From JANQEU01 sp965601455 (lineage in GTDB: Bacteria; Bacteroidota; Bacteroidia; Cytophagales; Cyclobacteriaceae), in NCBI GenBank assembly GCA_965601455.1, contig OZ271831.1:3348001-3412000 (forward strand): a DNA stretch of 64,000 nucleotides, written 5' to 3'. How positions within the stretch are numbered: the first letter of the stretch is position 1; the number at the start of each line of letters is the position of its first letter. The translations under genes and the position numbers were made by a program. The notes beneath the pieces were generated by a model that was not told where the DNA came from, made no database searches, and saw nothing but the letters and a program-made list of their open reading frames with translations. Positions 35,777 to 44,842 of this stretch are shown here, piece by piece.

Positions 35777-37957
35777 TTGAATAAGTCCAAAGATTCAAAT
35801 AGTCTCACAAAAATTGCGGCGCAATACGTCAATACTACCGGACGAAATATTTTCCTTACCGGACGAGCAGGTACGGGGAAAACAACCTTTCTGAGAGACA
35901 TTGCAGCAAACACTCATAAAAAGTGTTTGATTGCAGCTCCTACTGGAATTGCCGCAATAAACGCCGGGGGTGTTACTCTTCATTCATTGCTTCAGCTCCC
36001 ATTTGGCGGTTACATACCTGAGGAAGGATACGGCTCATTTACATCACCAAGTGAGCAACTCAATACACCAAGAACTCTGATGGCGGGTATAAAACTGAAT
36101 TCCCGTAAAAGAAAGATGTTGCAGGATCTTGAATTGCTTATCATCGACGAGGTCAGTATGTTGAGGGCCGATACTCTTGATGCGATAGACCAGGTTTTGC
36201 GACACATTCGGAGAAATCGAGATGCCCCTTTCGGTGGTTTACAGATTCTATTTATTGGTGATTTGCTCCAGTTACCTCCGGTAGCGCGGGAAGAGGAATG
36301 GAATACACTATCGACGTTTTATGGCAGCACTTACTTCTTTGAATCAAGGGTAATTAAAGACTCCCCTCTCGTTTACATTGAATTAGAAACGATTTTTAGA
36401 CAATCTGATCAAGATTTCATTGAGATCTTAAACAATCTCCGAAACAACCAACTCACCTACGAAGATACCCTTAAGCTAAATCGACAGTTTCAGGAATTCT
36501 ACGAGTTGGATAATACAATCTTCCTAACCACCCACAATAGAAAAGCCGATCGCATCAATCAAGCAAAACTAGCGGAGATCGAGAATGAATTGGTCACTTA
36601 TAAGTCAGTCATTGAAGATGATTTTCCGGAAAACATGTATCCGGCACCTCATGAGTTACATTTAAAGTTGGGAGCGCAAATCATGTTTATCAAAAATGAC
36701 CCAACGGGTGAACAGCGATTTTTCAATGGAAAACTTGGCGAAATTATTGACATGACTGAAGACACTATTGAGGTTTTATCGGATAGTGAAACCATTGAAT
36801 TGAGTAGGTATAACTGGGAAAATAAACGCTATTCACTTAACCTGGAAAAGGATGAGATCGAGGAAAAAACGATAGGCATTTACAGCCAGTTTCCCATTCG
36901 GCTGGCTTGGGCCATTACTATACATAAAAGCCAGGGCTTAACTTTTGATCGGGCAGTGATTGATATTGGGGATGCTTTTGCACCGGGTCAAATCTACGTT
37001 GCTTTAAGCCGTTTAACTTCACTGGAAGGTCTAACACTAACCGCACCCGTGCCGGAAGACATGATTGGTGGAGAAGAAAGCGTCCTGGATTTTGGCAAGC
37101 AGAAAACCGGCGCGGACAAGTTAGTAGTTGGCCTCAAAAATGATCAGAAGAAATTCTTGCTTGATTTGGCACTACATGCATTTGATTTTTCTGGATTACA
37201 CCTCGAGTTAAGGGAGCATCTTCGGTCTTTTGGACAAGAAAAAAAGAAGTCTCCTAAGCAATCCTACATAGGATGGACACAAAACCTGCTCTCCGATTCT
37301 GTAGAACTGGAAGAAATTGGTAAAAAATTCAGAAATCAACTTCGAAAGTATGATCAGGGAGATCCTGATTTTGGGCAGAATTTGGCCGATCGATTATCCA
37401 AGGCATCCGACTACTTCACACCCAGGATCAATCAATTACTGGAAAGGATACGAGCCCATGTAAAAGACCTGAAGGTAAAGACCAGGGTAACCGGTTACAG
37501 AAAAGAAGTACAGGAATTACTTACAGCTTTTCAGAGGCAACAATTCAAAATTGATCGGGCACATCTGATCTGCAATAATGCATTGAAAGGAGTTGAGTCG
37601 GATAAGAAAACGATAAATGATTTGCGTATACCGAGTGGTGAGGACTCTTCATCCACAAACACTGCAGACATTACCTATCAAATGTATTCCGACGGGTTAG
37701 GTGTTGAACTAATTGCGGAAAAAAGAGGGTTGGCACCGTCCACAATTGAGAATCATCTGAGCAAGTTCGTAGAATCCGGGGAACTGGACGTTTTCAAATT
37801 GGTAGAGGATAAAAAAGTAGCAAACATTTCGACGGTCATCGAACATGTAGGGTCAACACAATTAGGTCCCATTAAAAGCAAATTGGGCGACGAATACACT
37901 TACTCAGAAGTAAGATATGTCGTCGCCCACTGGAAATACACTAAATCAAAGATTTAA
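35777..37957 (+). CDS. Pif1/RecD-like helicase with C-terminal winged-helix (HTH_40) domain
   Basis: Superfamily 1B DNA helicase. Walker A GRAGTGKTT is at residues 29-37; Walker B is LLIIDEVSMLRADTLDAID; then GGLQILFIGDLLQLPPV, LETIFRQSDQDF, FLTTHNRKAD, and the UvrD-like motifs TIHKSQGLTFDRAVIDIG and VALSRLTSLEGL. The last 180 residues include a helical stretch and an HTH_40-like winged helix (MYSDGLGVELIAEKRGLAP), as in RecQ-type C-terminal domains. Length 726. The start codon is TTG; no usable ATG precedes the Walker A motif. Its stop overlaps tonB convergently by 4 bases. Role: replication or repair helicase. Confidence 0.92.
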   Translation: MNKSKDSNSLTKIAAQYVNTTGRNIFLTGRAGTGKTTFLRDIAANTHKKCLIAAPTGIAAINAGGVTLHSLLQLPFGGYIPEEGYGSFTSPSEQLNTPRTLMAGIKLNSRKRKMLQDLELLIIDEVSMLRADTLDAIDQVLRHIRRNRDAPFGGLQILFIGDLLQLPPVAREEEWNTLSTFYGSTYFFESRVIKDSPLVYIELETIFRQSDQDFIEILNNLRNNQLTYEDTLKLNRQFQEFYELDNTIFLTTHNRKADRINQAKLAEIENELVTYKSVIEDDFPENMYPAPHELHLKLGAQIMFIKNDPTGEQRFFNGKLGEIIDMTEDTIEVLSDSETIELSRYNWENKRYSLNLEKDEIEEKTIGIYSQFPIRLAWAITIHKSQGLTFDRAVIDIGDAFAPGQIYVALSRLTSLEGLTLTAPVPEDMIGGEESVLDFGKQKTGADKLVVGLKNDQKKFLLDLALHAFDFSGLHLELREHLRSFGQEKKKSPKQSYIGWTQNLLSDSVELEEIGKKFRNQLRKYDQGDPDFGQNLADRLSKASDYFTPRINQLLERIRAHVKDLKVKTRVTGYRKEVQELLTAFQRQQFKIDRAHLICNNALKGVESDKKTINDLRIPSGEDSSSTNTADITYQMYSDGLGVELIAEKRGLAPSTIENHLSKFVESGELDVFKLVEDKKVANISTVIEHVGSTQLGPIKSKLGDEYTYSEVRYVVAHWKYTKSKI

Positions 37958-38742
37958 CTTTTGAGGACGAAAAAGATCGGAATACTCTGACGTACTCTGA
38001 CCGGTCTTCCTCGTTGTTTACCAGGTTGCCAGCTTGGGGCGGATTGAATTACTCTTACAGCTTCTTCATCGCAACCAAACCCAATGCCTTTTACGACCTT
38101 GATATCGGTCAATGACCCATCTTTCTCAACAATGAACTGGACAAAAACTCTACCGGATACTTCCATTCTCATTGCTTTCGCAGGGTATTGTATGTTCTCA
38201 CCCAGGTATTTGTAGAAGGCTTCGTAGCCCCCAACAGGTTGTGGGTATTGTTCGACAATTTCGAAGACTTCTTCTACTTTCTCCTCTTCAATATCCTCTC
38301 CAAAATCATACACTACTTCTTCAACAACTGTTTCCTCATTCATCTCGACGTCAATATTGAGATCAATTTCCTCCACTTCAACAGTGTTTTCAACCTCAGT
38401 AATCGTCTGAGGCAGCTGACTTGCAGGCGGAGGTGGAGGTGGTTGAGTGGTTTGAGGAATCTCAGCTAAGGTCTCAATTGACTCTGCTTCCATTCCCAAA
38501 TCCAATAACTCCTGTTGCTCATAGCTCTTATACTCAAAGGCAAAAATTACCATGCTTAGAGCTACCACGAATCCAATAGATAAGAATAATTTCTCTTCAA
38601 GAACCTCACGGACCTGCCGAAATTTTTTGGTCTCTAGAAGACTGGTGTATAATTTCTTAGTGTATTTGGATTTTTGTTCTTTTCTGGGATCAACTGGAGG
38701 ATCCTTAATCACTTTTACTAGGGGTGCATGTAACGTTCTCAT
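37954..38742 (-). CDS. TonB-family energy transducer
   Basis: Inner-membrane anchored protein that passes proton-motive energy to outer-membrane receptors. There is a 50-residue cytoplasmic N-terminus, one membrane helix (LFLSIGFVVALSMVIFAFEY, about 50-69), a proline-rich and acidic periplasmic spacer (TTQPPPPPPASQLPQ, then a Glu/Val-rich stretch), and a C-terminal TonB domain (GENIQYPAKAMRMEVSGRVF; VRVIQSAPSWQPGKQRGRPV). Length 262. No exbB/exbD or receptor gene is adjacent, typical of orphan tonB paralogues in Bacteroidota. Confidence 0.93.
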   Translation of the reverse strand: MRTLHAPLVKVIKDPPVDPRKEQKSKYTKKLYTSLLETKKFRQVREVLEEKLFLSIGFVVALSMVIFAFEYKSYEQQELLDLGMEAESIETLAEIPQTTQPPPPPPASQLPQTITEVENTVEVEEIDLNIDVEMNEETVVEEVVYDFGEDIEEEKVEEVFEIVEQYPQPVGGYEAFYKYLGENIQYPAKAMRMEVSGRVFVQFIVEKDGSLTDIKVVKGIGFGCDEEAVRVIQSAPSWQPGKQRGRPVRVRQSIPIFFVLKS

Positions 38743-38911
38743 CGTTCAATGATTTAGTTTTCCAATAATTTCCAGTTCTAAGATAAATGTGTGTATTGGC
38801 ACATTCGCTGAGATTATTTAAGGTCAAGAATGATTTTCGTCAATTAATCTGCCCATTCAAATCAGTCATTTTAATGAATAAAGGGACTTTTCAGATAATC
38901 GAAGTGAAGAA

Positions 38912-39619
38912 ATGAGTTTTCAGAAGTCTATTGAGCAGTTAAGACCACTACTACCTGAGTTTGTTTATGGAGGAATTGATGGCGCAATTACTACATTCGC
39001 AGTCGTCGCCGGAGCTGCAGGTGCTCACCTCGAGAGTAGTATTGTAATTATCCTGGGTTTCGCCAACTTAATTGCAGATGGTTTTTCCATGTCAGTAGGC
39101 AGTTATCTATCGCGTAAATCTGAACTTCAACACTTCACCATGCTAAGAAAGAGGGAATACTGGGAGGTAGACAACATACCAGATTCAGAACGTGAGGAGG
39201 TACGTGAAATTTTCCGAAGCAAAGGCTTTTATGGTAAACTCCTGGAAGATGTTGTTAAAGTCATAACCTCTGATCGAGACCGTTGGGTAGATGTAATGAT
39301 GAAAGAAGAATTGGAAATGATACAATCTCCGCAATCGCCATTAACATCCGGGCTGGTCACTTTCGTCTCCTTTATTATAATGGGCTTTATTCCTTTGTGG
39401 GTTTATGTCCAGGATTTCATTTCACCCCTATCTGGTCCACTTTTTACATACTCTGCAGTCCTCACATGTGTCAGCTTTATAGGTATAGGTTATTTAAAGA
39501 GTGCAGTCAATCATACCTCTTTCTATAGGGGAATTATCGAAACGCTTCTACTAGGTGTAGCGGCGGCAACACTGGCTTACCTTCTGGGTAGCTTTTTGGA
39601 AGACCTAATTCTAGATTGA
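38912..39619 (+). CDS. VIT1/CCC1-family iron or manganese transporter
   Basis: Membrane protein of the vacuolar iron transporter family. The signature YGGIDGAITTFAVVAGAAGA begins near residue 19, followed by FANLIADGFSMSVGSYLS with the metal-path Asp, Met and Ser residues. The cytoplasmic Glu-rich helical hairpin (about 85-140) that binds metal is present, then three more helices to GVAAATLAYLLGSFL. Total about five helices, 235 residues, normal for the family. Likely exports or sequesters Fe2+ or Mn2+. Divergent from tonB across 169 bases. Confidence 0.9.
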   Translation: MSFQKSIEQLRPLLPEFVYGGIDGAITTFAVVAGAAGAHLESSIVIILGFANLIADGFSMSVGSYLSRKSELQHFTMLRKREYWEVDNIPDSEREEVREIFRSKGFYGKLLEDVVKVITSDRDRWVDVMMKEELEMIQSPQSPLTSGLVTFVSFIIMGFIPLWVYVQDFISPLSGPLFTYSAVLTCVSFIGIGYLKSAVNHTSFYRGIIETLLLGVAAATLAYLLGSFLEDLILD

Positions 39620-39652
39620 CTCTTCGGATAAAAGTCAGGGGTTGAATTAATG

Positions 39653-39665
39653 TAGGTCATACCTA
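39653..39665. promoter_or_regulatory. Palindrome upstream of pyruvate phosphate dikinase
   Basis: TAGGT-CAT-ACCTA is a perfect 5-bp inverted repeat with a 3-base spacer, centred about 54 bases upstream of the ATG. No clear TAnnTTTG element accompanies it. Possible operator; low certainty. Confidence 0.3.
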
Positions 39666-39712
39666 TTCATCATTGACGTGGGTAATATCGTATTCAAAAA
39701 ATTTACAACGAT

Positions 39713-42448
39713 ATGGAAACGCTCCTCTCAAACACAAAACAACTTTATAAATTCGGACCTGACCTGACTGAAGGTAATGCCGAAATGAAACCCCTACTCG
39801 GTGGTAAAGGAGCCAATCTCGCAGAAATGAGTCGAATTGGACTTCCAGTACCTCCGGGCTTCACAATCACCACTGAAGTTTGTACAGAATACTATAATCT
39901 CGGACGTGACAAAGTCATAGAAATGTTAACGGAAGAGGTTAAAGATGGTATTCTTCATATAGAAAGCACCATGCAGAACAGCTTTGGAGATCCCTCCGAC
40001 CCACTTCTGCTATCTGTTAGATCTGGAGCAAGAGATTCAATGCCGGGCATGATGAACACCGTTTTGGACATTGGATTGAATGACAAAGTCGTTGAAGGAC
40101 TCTCTGGTAAATCCGGCAAACCTCACTTTGCCTGGGACTCTTACCGAAGATTCATCCAGATGTATGGCGACGTTGTAATGGGAGTAAATGAAAAAGTCAA
40201 TCAGGAGGAAGACGTTTTCGAAGAAATTCTTGAAAAACTAAAAGAAGAAAAGAATGCAAAGAACGACCAAGACCTGAGCACTGAGGATTTGAAGGAATTG
40301 GTTGACCTGTATAAAGCCAAAATCCGAGAGCTATCCGGAATCGATTTCCCTCAGGACCCCATGGAACAACTCTGGAATTCCATTATGGCAGTCTTCGAAT
40401 CCTGGCATACCCCGAGAGCAATAGTATATCGTCATCTTAATCATATCCCTGAAGAATGGGGAACCGCAGTAAACGTCCAGGCAATGGTATTTGGAAATAT
40501 GGGTACCCATTCTGCCTCCGGTGTTGCTTTTACCCGTGATGCAGCTACAGGTGAAGACGTTTTCAACGGTGAATACCTGATTGATGCACAAGGAGAAGAT
40601 GTAGTAGCGGGTATACGTACCCCTCACCAAATCACACTGGAGGGTTCAAAGAGATGGGCGAAACTTGCAAACGTGGATGAAAAAACACGAGCCGATGAGT
40701 ATACATCTCTGGAAGAATACATGCCAACAGTCTATGGACAGTTATACGAGTTCCAGCAGGCATTGGAAGACCATTTCCACGACATGCAGGACATGGAATT
40801 CACCATTCAGGAGAATAAACTTTGGATTCTTCAAACTCGAAACGGTAAACGTACTGGTACAGCAATGGTCAGGATTGGTATGGAAATGTTTAGGGAAGGA
40901 TTGATTGATGATGATACGTTGATCAGTAAAATGGATCCTAAGAAGATCGATGAACTCCTTCACCCTGTTTTTGATGTTAACGAGGCCCGCTCCAGGAAAC
41001 CCATCGCCAAAGGATTACCTGCTTCACCTGGTGCATCTACCGGACAAATCGTTTTCAACTCGGAAGATGCCATTGATTGGGTTGAAAAAGGTAAAACTGT
41101 CATCCTGGTAAGAAACGAAACATCTCCAGAAGACCTTGCCGGAATGAATGCCGCCAGCGGTATTTTGACTGCAACAGGTGGTATGACCTCGCACGCAGCT
41201 GTTGTTGCCCGGGGTATGGGAAAATGTTGTATATCCGGAGTTGGCGTATTGATTATTGACTACAGAAAGAAAACTGTGACTGTTGATGGCCTAGAAATGA
41301 AAGAAGGCGACTGGATCTCACTTGATGGATCAAAAGGATGGGTTTATGAAGGTAAGATACCTACCACTCCCCCACAATTGACTAGTGATCTTTCTGAGTT
41401 ACTTACAATAGCTGATAAAAAAGCCAGATTGAAGGTAAGAGCTAATGCGGATACACCAGATAATGCATCAACCGCATTAAAATTTGGTGCTGAAGGAATC
41501 GGATTATGCCGAACAGAACATATGTTCTTCCAGGAAGACAGGATTTTAGCCATGCGTGAAATGATACTGTCAGAAACTGAAGAAGAGCGTCAAAAAGCAT
41601 TGAATAAATTACTTCCAATGCAGCGTGGTGATTTTGAAGCCATAATGGAAACCATGCAGGGTAATCCGATTACAATCAGATTGCTGGATCCACCACTTCA
41701 TGAATTCTTGCCACAGGATCTTGAGAGTATGAAAGAAGTTGCTAGTGATATGAAGGTTTCGGTTGAGCATATCCAATCGAAGGTGAAGCAGCTGGCGGAA
41801 ACGAACCCGATGATGGGACACAGAGGATGTCGCTTGGGTATAACGTATCCTGAAATAACCAAAATGCAGGTCCAAGCCATAGCAGAAGCCGCTTTGAACC
41901 TGAAAAGGAAAGGGATTAAAACACTTCCTGAGGTAATGATTCCACTTGTAGGTTCGGTTGAAGAATTCAATACACAGGCCGATATCGTCAAAGAGGTATT
42001 TAAGAAAGTATCTGCTGAATACCAGGACTTTGTCGAATACAAAGTCGGAACGATGATTGAAGTACCGAGAGCGGCAATGATCGCAGAGGATATTGCAAAG
42101 ACAGCTGAGTTCTTCTCATTTGGTACAAATGACTTGACCCAGTTAACCTATGGATTCTCTAGAGACGATGCAGCTAAATTCTTACCTGTATACCTGAAGC
42201 AAGGCATTCTTAAAGCCGATCCTTTCGCAGAACTGGATCAGCGTGGAGTTGGTAGTCTGGTGAAAAGGGCAACTAAGAAAGGAAAAGTAGTAAAACGTAG
42301 TCTGAAGGTAGGTATCTGTGGTGAACACGGAGGTGACCCTTCTTCTATTGCGTTTTGCAACCAAATAGGACTGAATTACGTGAGTTGCTCACCATTTAGA
42401 GTACCGGTAGCCAAGGTTGCTGCAGCTAAAGCGAACTTGCACAACTGA
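39713..42448 (+). CDS. ppdK: Pyruvate, phosphate dikinase
   Basis: Interconverts pyruvate, ATP and Pi with PEP, AMP and PPi, in gluconeogenesis or PPi-linked glycolysis. The N-terminal ATP-grasp domain shows LLGGKGANLAEMSRIGLPVPPGF and SVRSGARDSMPGMMNTVLD. The phosphohistidine is His494 in GGMTSHAAVVARGMGKCC. The C-terminal TIM barrel has GLCRTEHMFF, NPMMGHRGCRLG and the catalytic cysteine in GICGEHGGDPSS. Length 911 is typical. All motifs intact. Not accompanied by its regulatory protein. Only 3 bases separate its stop from the convergent regulator gene. Confidence 0.97.
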   Translation: METLLSNTKQLYKFGPDLTEGNAEMKPLLGGKGANLAEMSRIGLPVPPGFTITTEVCTEYYNLGRDKVIEMLTEEVKDGILHIESTMQNSFGDPSDPLLLSVRSGARDSMPGMMNTVLDIGLNDKVVEGLSGKSGKPHFAWDSYRRFIQMYGDVVMGVNEKVNQEEDVFEEILEKLKEEKNAKNDQDLSTEDLKELVDLYKAKIRELSGIDFPQDPMEQLWNSIMAVFESWHTPRAIVYRHLNHIPEEWGTAVNVQAMVFGNMGTHSASGVAFTRDAATGEDVFNGEYLIDAQGEDVVAGIRTPHQITLEGSKRWAKLANVDEKTRADEYTSLEEYMPTVYGQLYEFQQALEDHFHDMQDMEFTIQENKLWILQTRNGKRTGTAMVRIGMEMFREGLIDDDTLISKMDPKKIDELLHPVFDVNEARSRKPIAKGLPASPGASTGQIVFNSEDAIDWVEKGKTVILVRNETSPEDLAGMNAASGILTATGGMTSHAAVVARGMGKCCISGVGVLIIDYRKKTVTVDGLEMKEGDWISLDGSKGWVYEGKIPTTPPQLTSDLSELLTIADKKARLKVRANADTPDNASTALKFGAEGIGLCRTEHMFFQEDRILAMREMILSETEEERQKALNKLLPMQRGDFEAIMETMQGNPITIRLLDPPLHEFLPQDLESMKEVASDMKVSVEHIQSKVKQLAETNPMMGHRGCRLGITYPEITKMQVQAIAEAALNLKRKGIKTLPEVMIPLVGSVEEFNTQADIVKEVFKKVSAEYQDFVEYKVGTMIEVPRAAMIAEDIAKTAEFFSFGTNDLTQLTYGFSRDDAAKFLPVYLKQGILKADPFAELDQRGVGSLVKRATKKGKVVKRSLKVGICGEHGGDPSSIAFCNQIGLNYVSCSPFRVPVAKVAAAKANLHN

Positions 42449-42451
42449 TGA

Positions 42452-43504
42452 TTAATAGCGGACTTCGCGGAGTTTATCGATATTCATTACTTCGATATCT
42501 CCGCGATCTACCGCGATCCAACCGTCTTTCTTGAACTCAGAAAGCATCCGTATCGCTGACTCAGTGGCGGTTCCGACTATGCTGGCTAGATCGTTTCGAT
42601 TCAACTCGAATACTACTGGCTTACCGGAACCGTCATTGTATTTTTCATACATCTTAACCAATGCATCGGCCGTACGTTTTCTTACCGTATCATAGGCCAT
42701 TGACATCAATTCCTTTTCTTTTTCCACCAGGTTTTGTGATAATAACTTGATGAATTGTGCGGAAACTTCAGACTTGTCATGGATCAATTGTTGAAAATCC
42801 TGTCTGGGGATTGCCAACACTTCCGTGTCTTCCAATGCCTGAGCAAATTCTGTGTGATTTACATCCTGAATTAAGGCCATCTGACCCATAAAGTCACTAT
42901 CTCCCAACACATCAAGAATAAATTCCTTGCCATCGGTATTGATCTTGTAGCACTTAACCTTACCCACTTTTATTTGATACAGGTAATGTGGGAAGTCTTC
43001 CTCCTTGTACAAGATTTCCCCTTTTTTAAAATGTCTGGACTGAGCATTCGCACCAAACTTGACTTCCGGATACTGATCGTTGATTTCAGAAACAAACTTC
43101 TGAATACCATCTGAACTTGCCGACCGAAGTCTCTCGTATTTGTTCAATCGATTTTCAATCGCATTAAGTAAATCCATCTGATCAAAAGGTTTGACCAGGT
43201 AATCGTCTGCTCCCATGCTCATTCCTTTTCGAAAATCCTCTTTTTCAGCCTTGGCTGTTAGAAAAATAAAGGGAATACTTGCAGTCTCAGGTGATTTTCC
43301 TAACAAATACAACACCTCATATCCATCGATTTCGGGCATCATAATATCACACAAAATCAAATCGGGTTGTTCCTTTCTTGCCGCTTCCACTCCCTCCTTA
43401 CCGTTAGAGGCCTGTATAACTTCATAAGCAGATAGTTCAAGGATCTCACAGATGTTCTCCCGAACGTCTTCGTGATCTTCAATCACCAGTATTTTTTGAG
43501 CCAT
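42452..43504 (-). CDS. Response regulator fused to CRP/FNR-type transcription factor
   Basis: Single polypeptide with a receiver domain (1-125; Asp10, phospho-acceptor Asp53 in LILCDIMMPEIDGYE, Lys in GADDYLVKPFD), a cyclic-nucleotide-binding-like domain (about 150-260, FKKGEILYKEEDFPHYLYQI; VLGDSDFMGQMALI), and a CRP-type winged helix (NRNDLASIVGTATESAIRML). The FNR iron-sulfur cysteines are absent and the phosphate-binding cassette is not canonical, so it is probably switched by phosphorylation. It overlaps the histidine kinase gene by 26 bases, which makes that kinase the expected partner. Divergent stress and cbb3 genes are likely targets. Confidence 0.93.
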   Translation of the reverse strand: MAQKILVIEDHEDVRENICEILELSAYEVIQASNGKEGVEAARKEQPDLILCDIMMPEIDGYEVLYLLGKSPETASIPFIFLTAKAEKEDFRKGMSMGADDYLVKPFDQMDLLNAIENRLNKYERLRSASSDGIQKFVSEINDQYPEVKFGANAQSRHFKKGEILYKEEDFPHYLYQIKVGKVKCYKINTDGKEFILDVLGDSDFMGQMALIQDVNHTEFAQALEDTEVLAIPRQDFQQLIHDKSEVSAQFIKLLSQNLVEKEKELMSMAYDTVRKRTADALVKMYEKYNDGSGKPVVFELNRNDLASIVGTATESAIRMLSEFKKDGWIAVDRGDIEVMNIDKLREVRY

Positions 43505-44729
43505 GTTGTTTTTTTAAATGAATGTAGAACGTACTACCTATTCCTTCTTCGCTCTCGAAGGTGATACGACCATCTAACAATTCCAAATGCTTACTTACAA
43601 TATTAAGGCCTAAGCCAGTTCCTTCAATATTAATCGAGTTTGCCGCACGAAAAAAACGATCAAACATATTCTTTTGATCCTTCTTCGGTATACCTATCCC
43701 TTCATCTGCGATGGATAACTTAACTTCATTTTCCTCCGGTCTGTCTTCCACCGCAATCTTAATTGTTCCTTTATCGGAGTATTTGATCGCGTTGGATACC
43801 AGGTTACTGACCACATGTCTTAGCATTTTCTTATCTGAATCAATGATCAGATCAGTGGGACAACCCATATCAATATTTTGACCTTCCTTCAAAAGGCCCC
43901 CGAAGTCCTCCAGAATTCCTTCAGTAAACTGACACAAGTCCACCTCCTCGAACACCGGCGTAATTTTCCCCTCCTCCAACTTTCCAAGTGATAGAAAGTC
44001 TTCCAATATGTTTGTTAAATGACTGACTGAATTCTGAATCTTATGAATATGTTTCTCTGTTTTATCCGAACTTCCGGCCTCTATATATCTGTCTATCAGC
44101 GAAATAGATGATAGAATAGTGCTAAGTGGTGTTCTGAATTCATGTGAAGCCATCGAGACAAACCGAGATTTGAGGGAATTCAGTTCGCGCTCCTTTTCAA
44201 GACTAACCTTTAAGTCTCTTTGACTTTTTATTAATGCCTGCTCAGCCTTTTTTCGTTCAAGTACCTGGGTCCGTAATCCAAGATTTAAGTGCTCAAGTTC
44301 CCTAGTACGTTCACTAACCAACTGTTCCAGGTTTTGAGTATGTTCCTTAAGCTCTCTTTCCAGGCGTTTACGTTCTGTTATATCCACAATAAAAGCCGCA
44401 ACCAGTCTCTCATCATCCAACTCAACAGGATTTAAACTGATTTCTAATGGAACCTGACCTCCATCCTTTCTTCTTCCAAACAAGTCCATACCCACACCCA
44501 TCGACCTGGGTTGAGGATGTTTTTGATAATCATTATGATATTTTTCGTGTCTTTTCTGGATATCGGTAGGTACCAATACGTGTACTGGTTGTCCAATTAA
44601 TTCATCATCGGTGTAGCCAAAAATCTCCTTTACTCGGGGATTTGCCATTACAATTACACCTGCATCATCAGTCACTACAACCCCCTCTGCGGCGGATCGA
44701 AATATCTGATTTAACCTCTCTCTTACCAT
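43479..44729 (-). CDS. PAS-domain histidine kinase, FixL-like
   Basis: Soluble sensor kinase without membrane helices. The N-terminal PAS domain (about 5-120) closely follows the FixL heme-PAS layout: VVTDDAGVIVMANPRVKEIF, then VLVPTDIQKRHEKYHNDY with His61 at the position of the FixL heme ligand, then MGVGMDLFGRRKDG. The FixL distal Arg is Met81 here. A coiled coil (120-185) leads to HisKA with phospho-acceptor His196 (MASHEFRTPLS), then an intact HATPase domain (N-box VVSNLVSNAIKYS, G1 ADEGIGIP, G2 GTGLGLNIV). It is cotranscribed with the receiver-CRP gene. Heme binding is inferred; many PAS domains share this fold without heme. Confidence 0.9.
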   Translation of the reverse strand: MVRERLNQIFRSAAEGVVVTDDAGVIVMANPRVKEIFGYTDDELIGQPVHVLVPTDIQKRHEKYHNDYQKHPQPRSMGVGMDLFGRRKDGGQVPLEISLNPVELDDERLVAAFIVDITERKRLERELKEHTQNLEQLVSERTRELEHLNLGLRTQVLERKKAEQALIKSQRDLKVSLEKERELNSLKSRFVSMASHEFRTPLSTILSSISLIDRYIEAGSSDKTEKHIHKIQNSVSHLTNILEDFLSLGKLEEGKITPVFEEVDLCQFTEGILEDFGGLLKEGQNIDMGCPTDLIIDSDKKMLRHVVSNLVSNAIKYSDKGTIKIAVEDRPEENEVKLSIADEGIGIPKKDQKNMFDRFFRAANSINIEGTGLGLNIVSKHLELLDGRITFESEEGIGSTFYIHLKKQHGSKNTGD

Positions 44730-44771
44730 ATGCAGCCAAAAAAATAATCGGCGTGAAGGTATTAAATCAGC

Positions 44772-44785
44772 CTGAAATTGTTCAA
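44772..44785. promoter_or_regulatory. CRP/FNR-type palindrome in the kinase/stress-protein divergent region
   Basis: CTGAA-ATTG-TTCAA is a 9-of-10 match to a TTGAA-N4-TTCAA palindrome, similar in geometry to FNR/FixK sites. It is centred about 62 bases upstream of the predicted usp transcription start, the class I activator position, and about 49 bases upstream of the kinase ATG. The same motif occurs twice upstream of the EF-hand gene at 57236. Confidence 0.45.
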
Positions 44786-44801
44786 GTACCTCCCTGATAA
44801 A

Positions 44802-44837
44802 TCTCAGTTGAGAGCTTTTTACGTGACCTTACTTTTG
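44802..44837 (+). promoter_or_regulatory. Universal stress protein gene promoter with palindrome over -33
   Basis: TTG (44808-44810), a 19-base spacer and TACTTTTG (44830-44837) form a Bacteroidota promoter. The -7 element ends 5 bases before the ATG, so the leader is nearly absent. The TTG lies inside the palindrome TCTCAGTTGAGA (44802-44813), so a bound protein would compete with sigma factor. Confidence 0.55.
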
Positions 44838-44842
44838 ATCGT

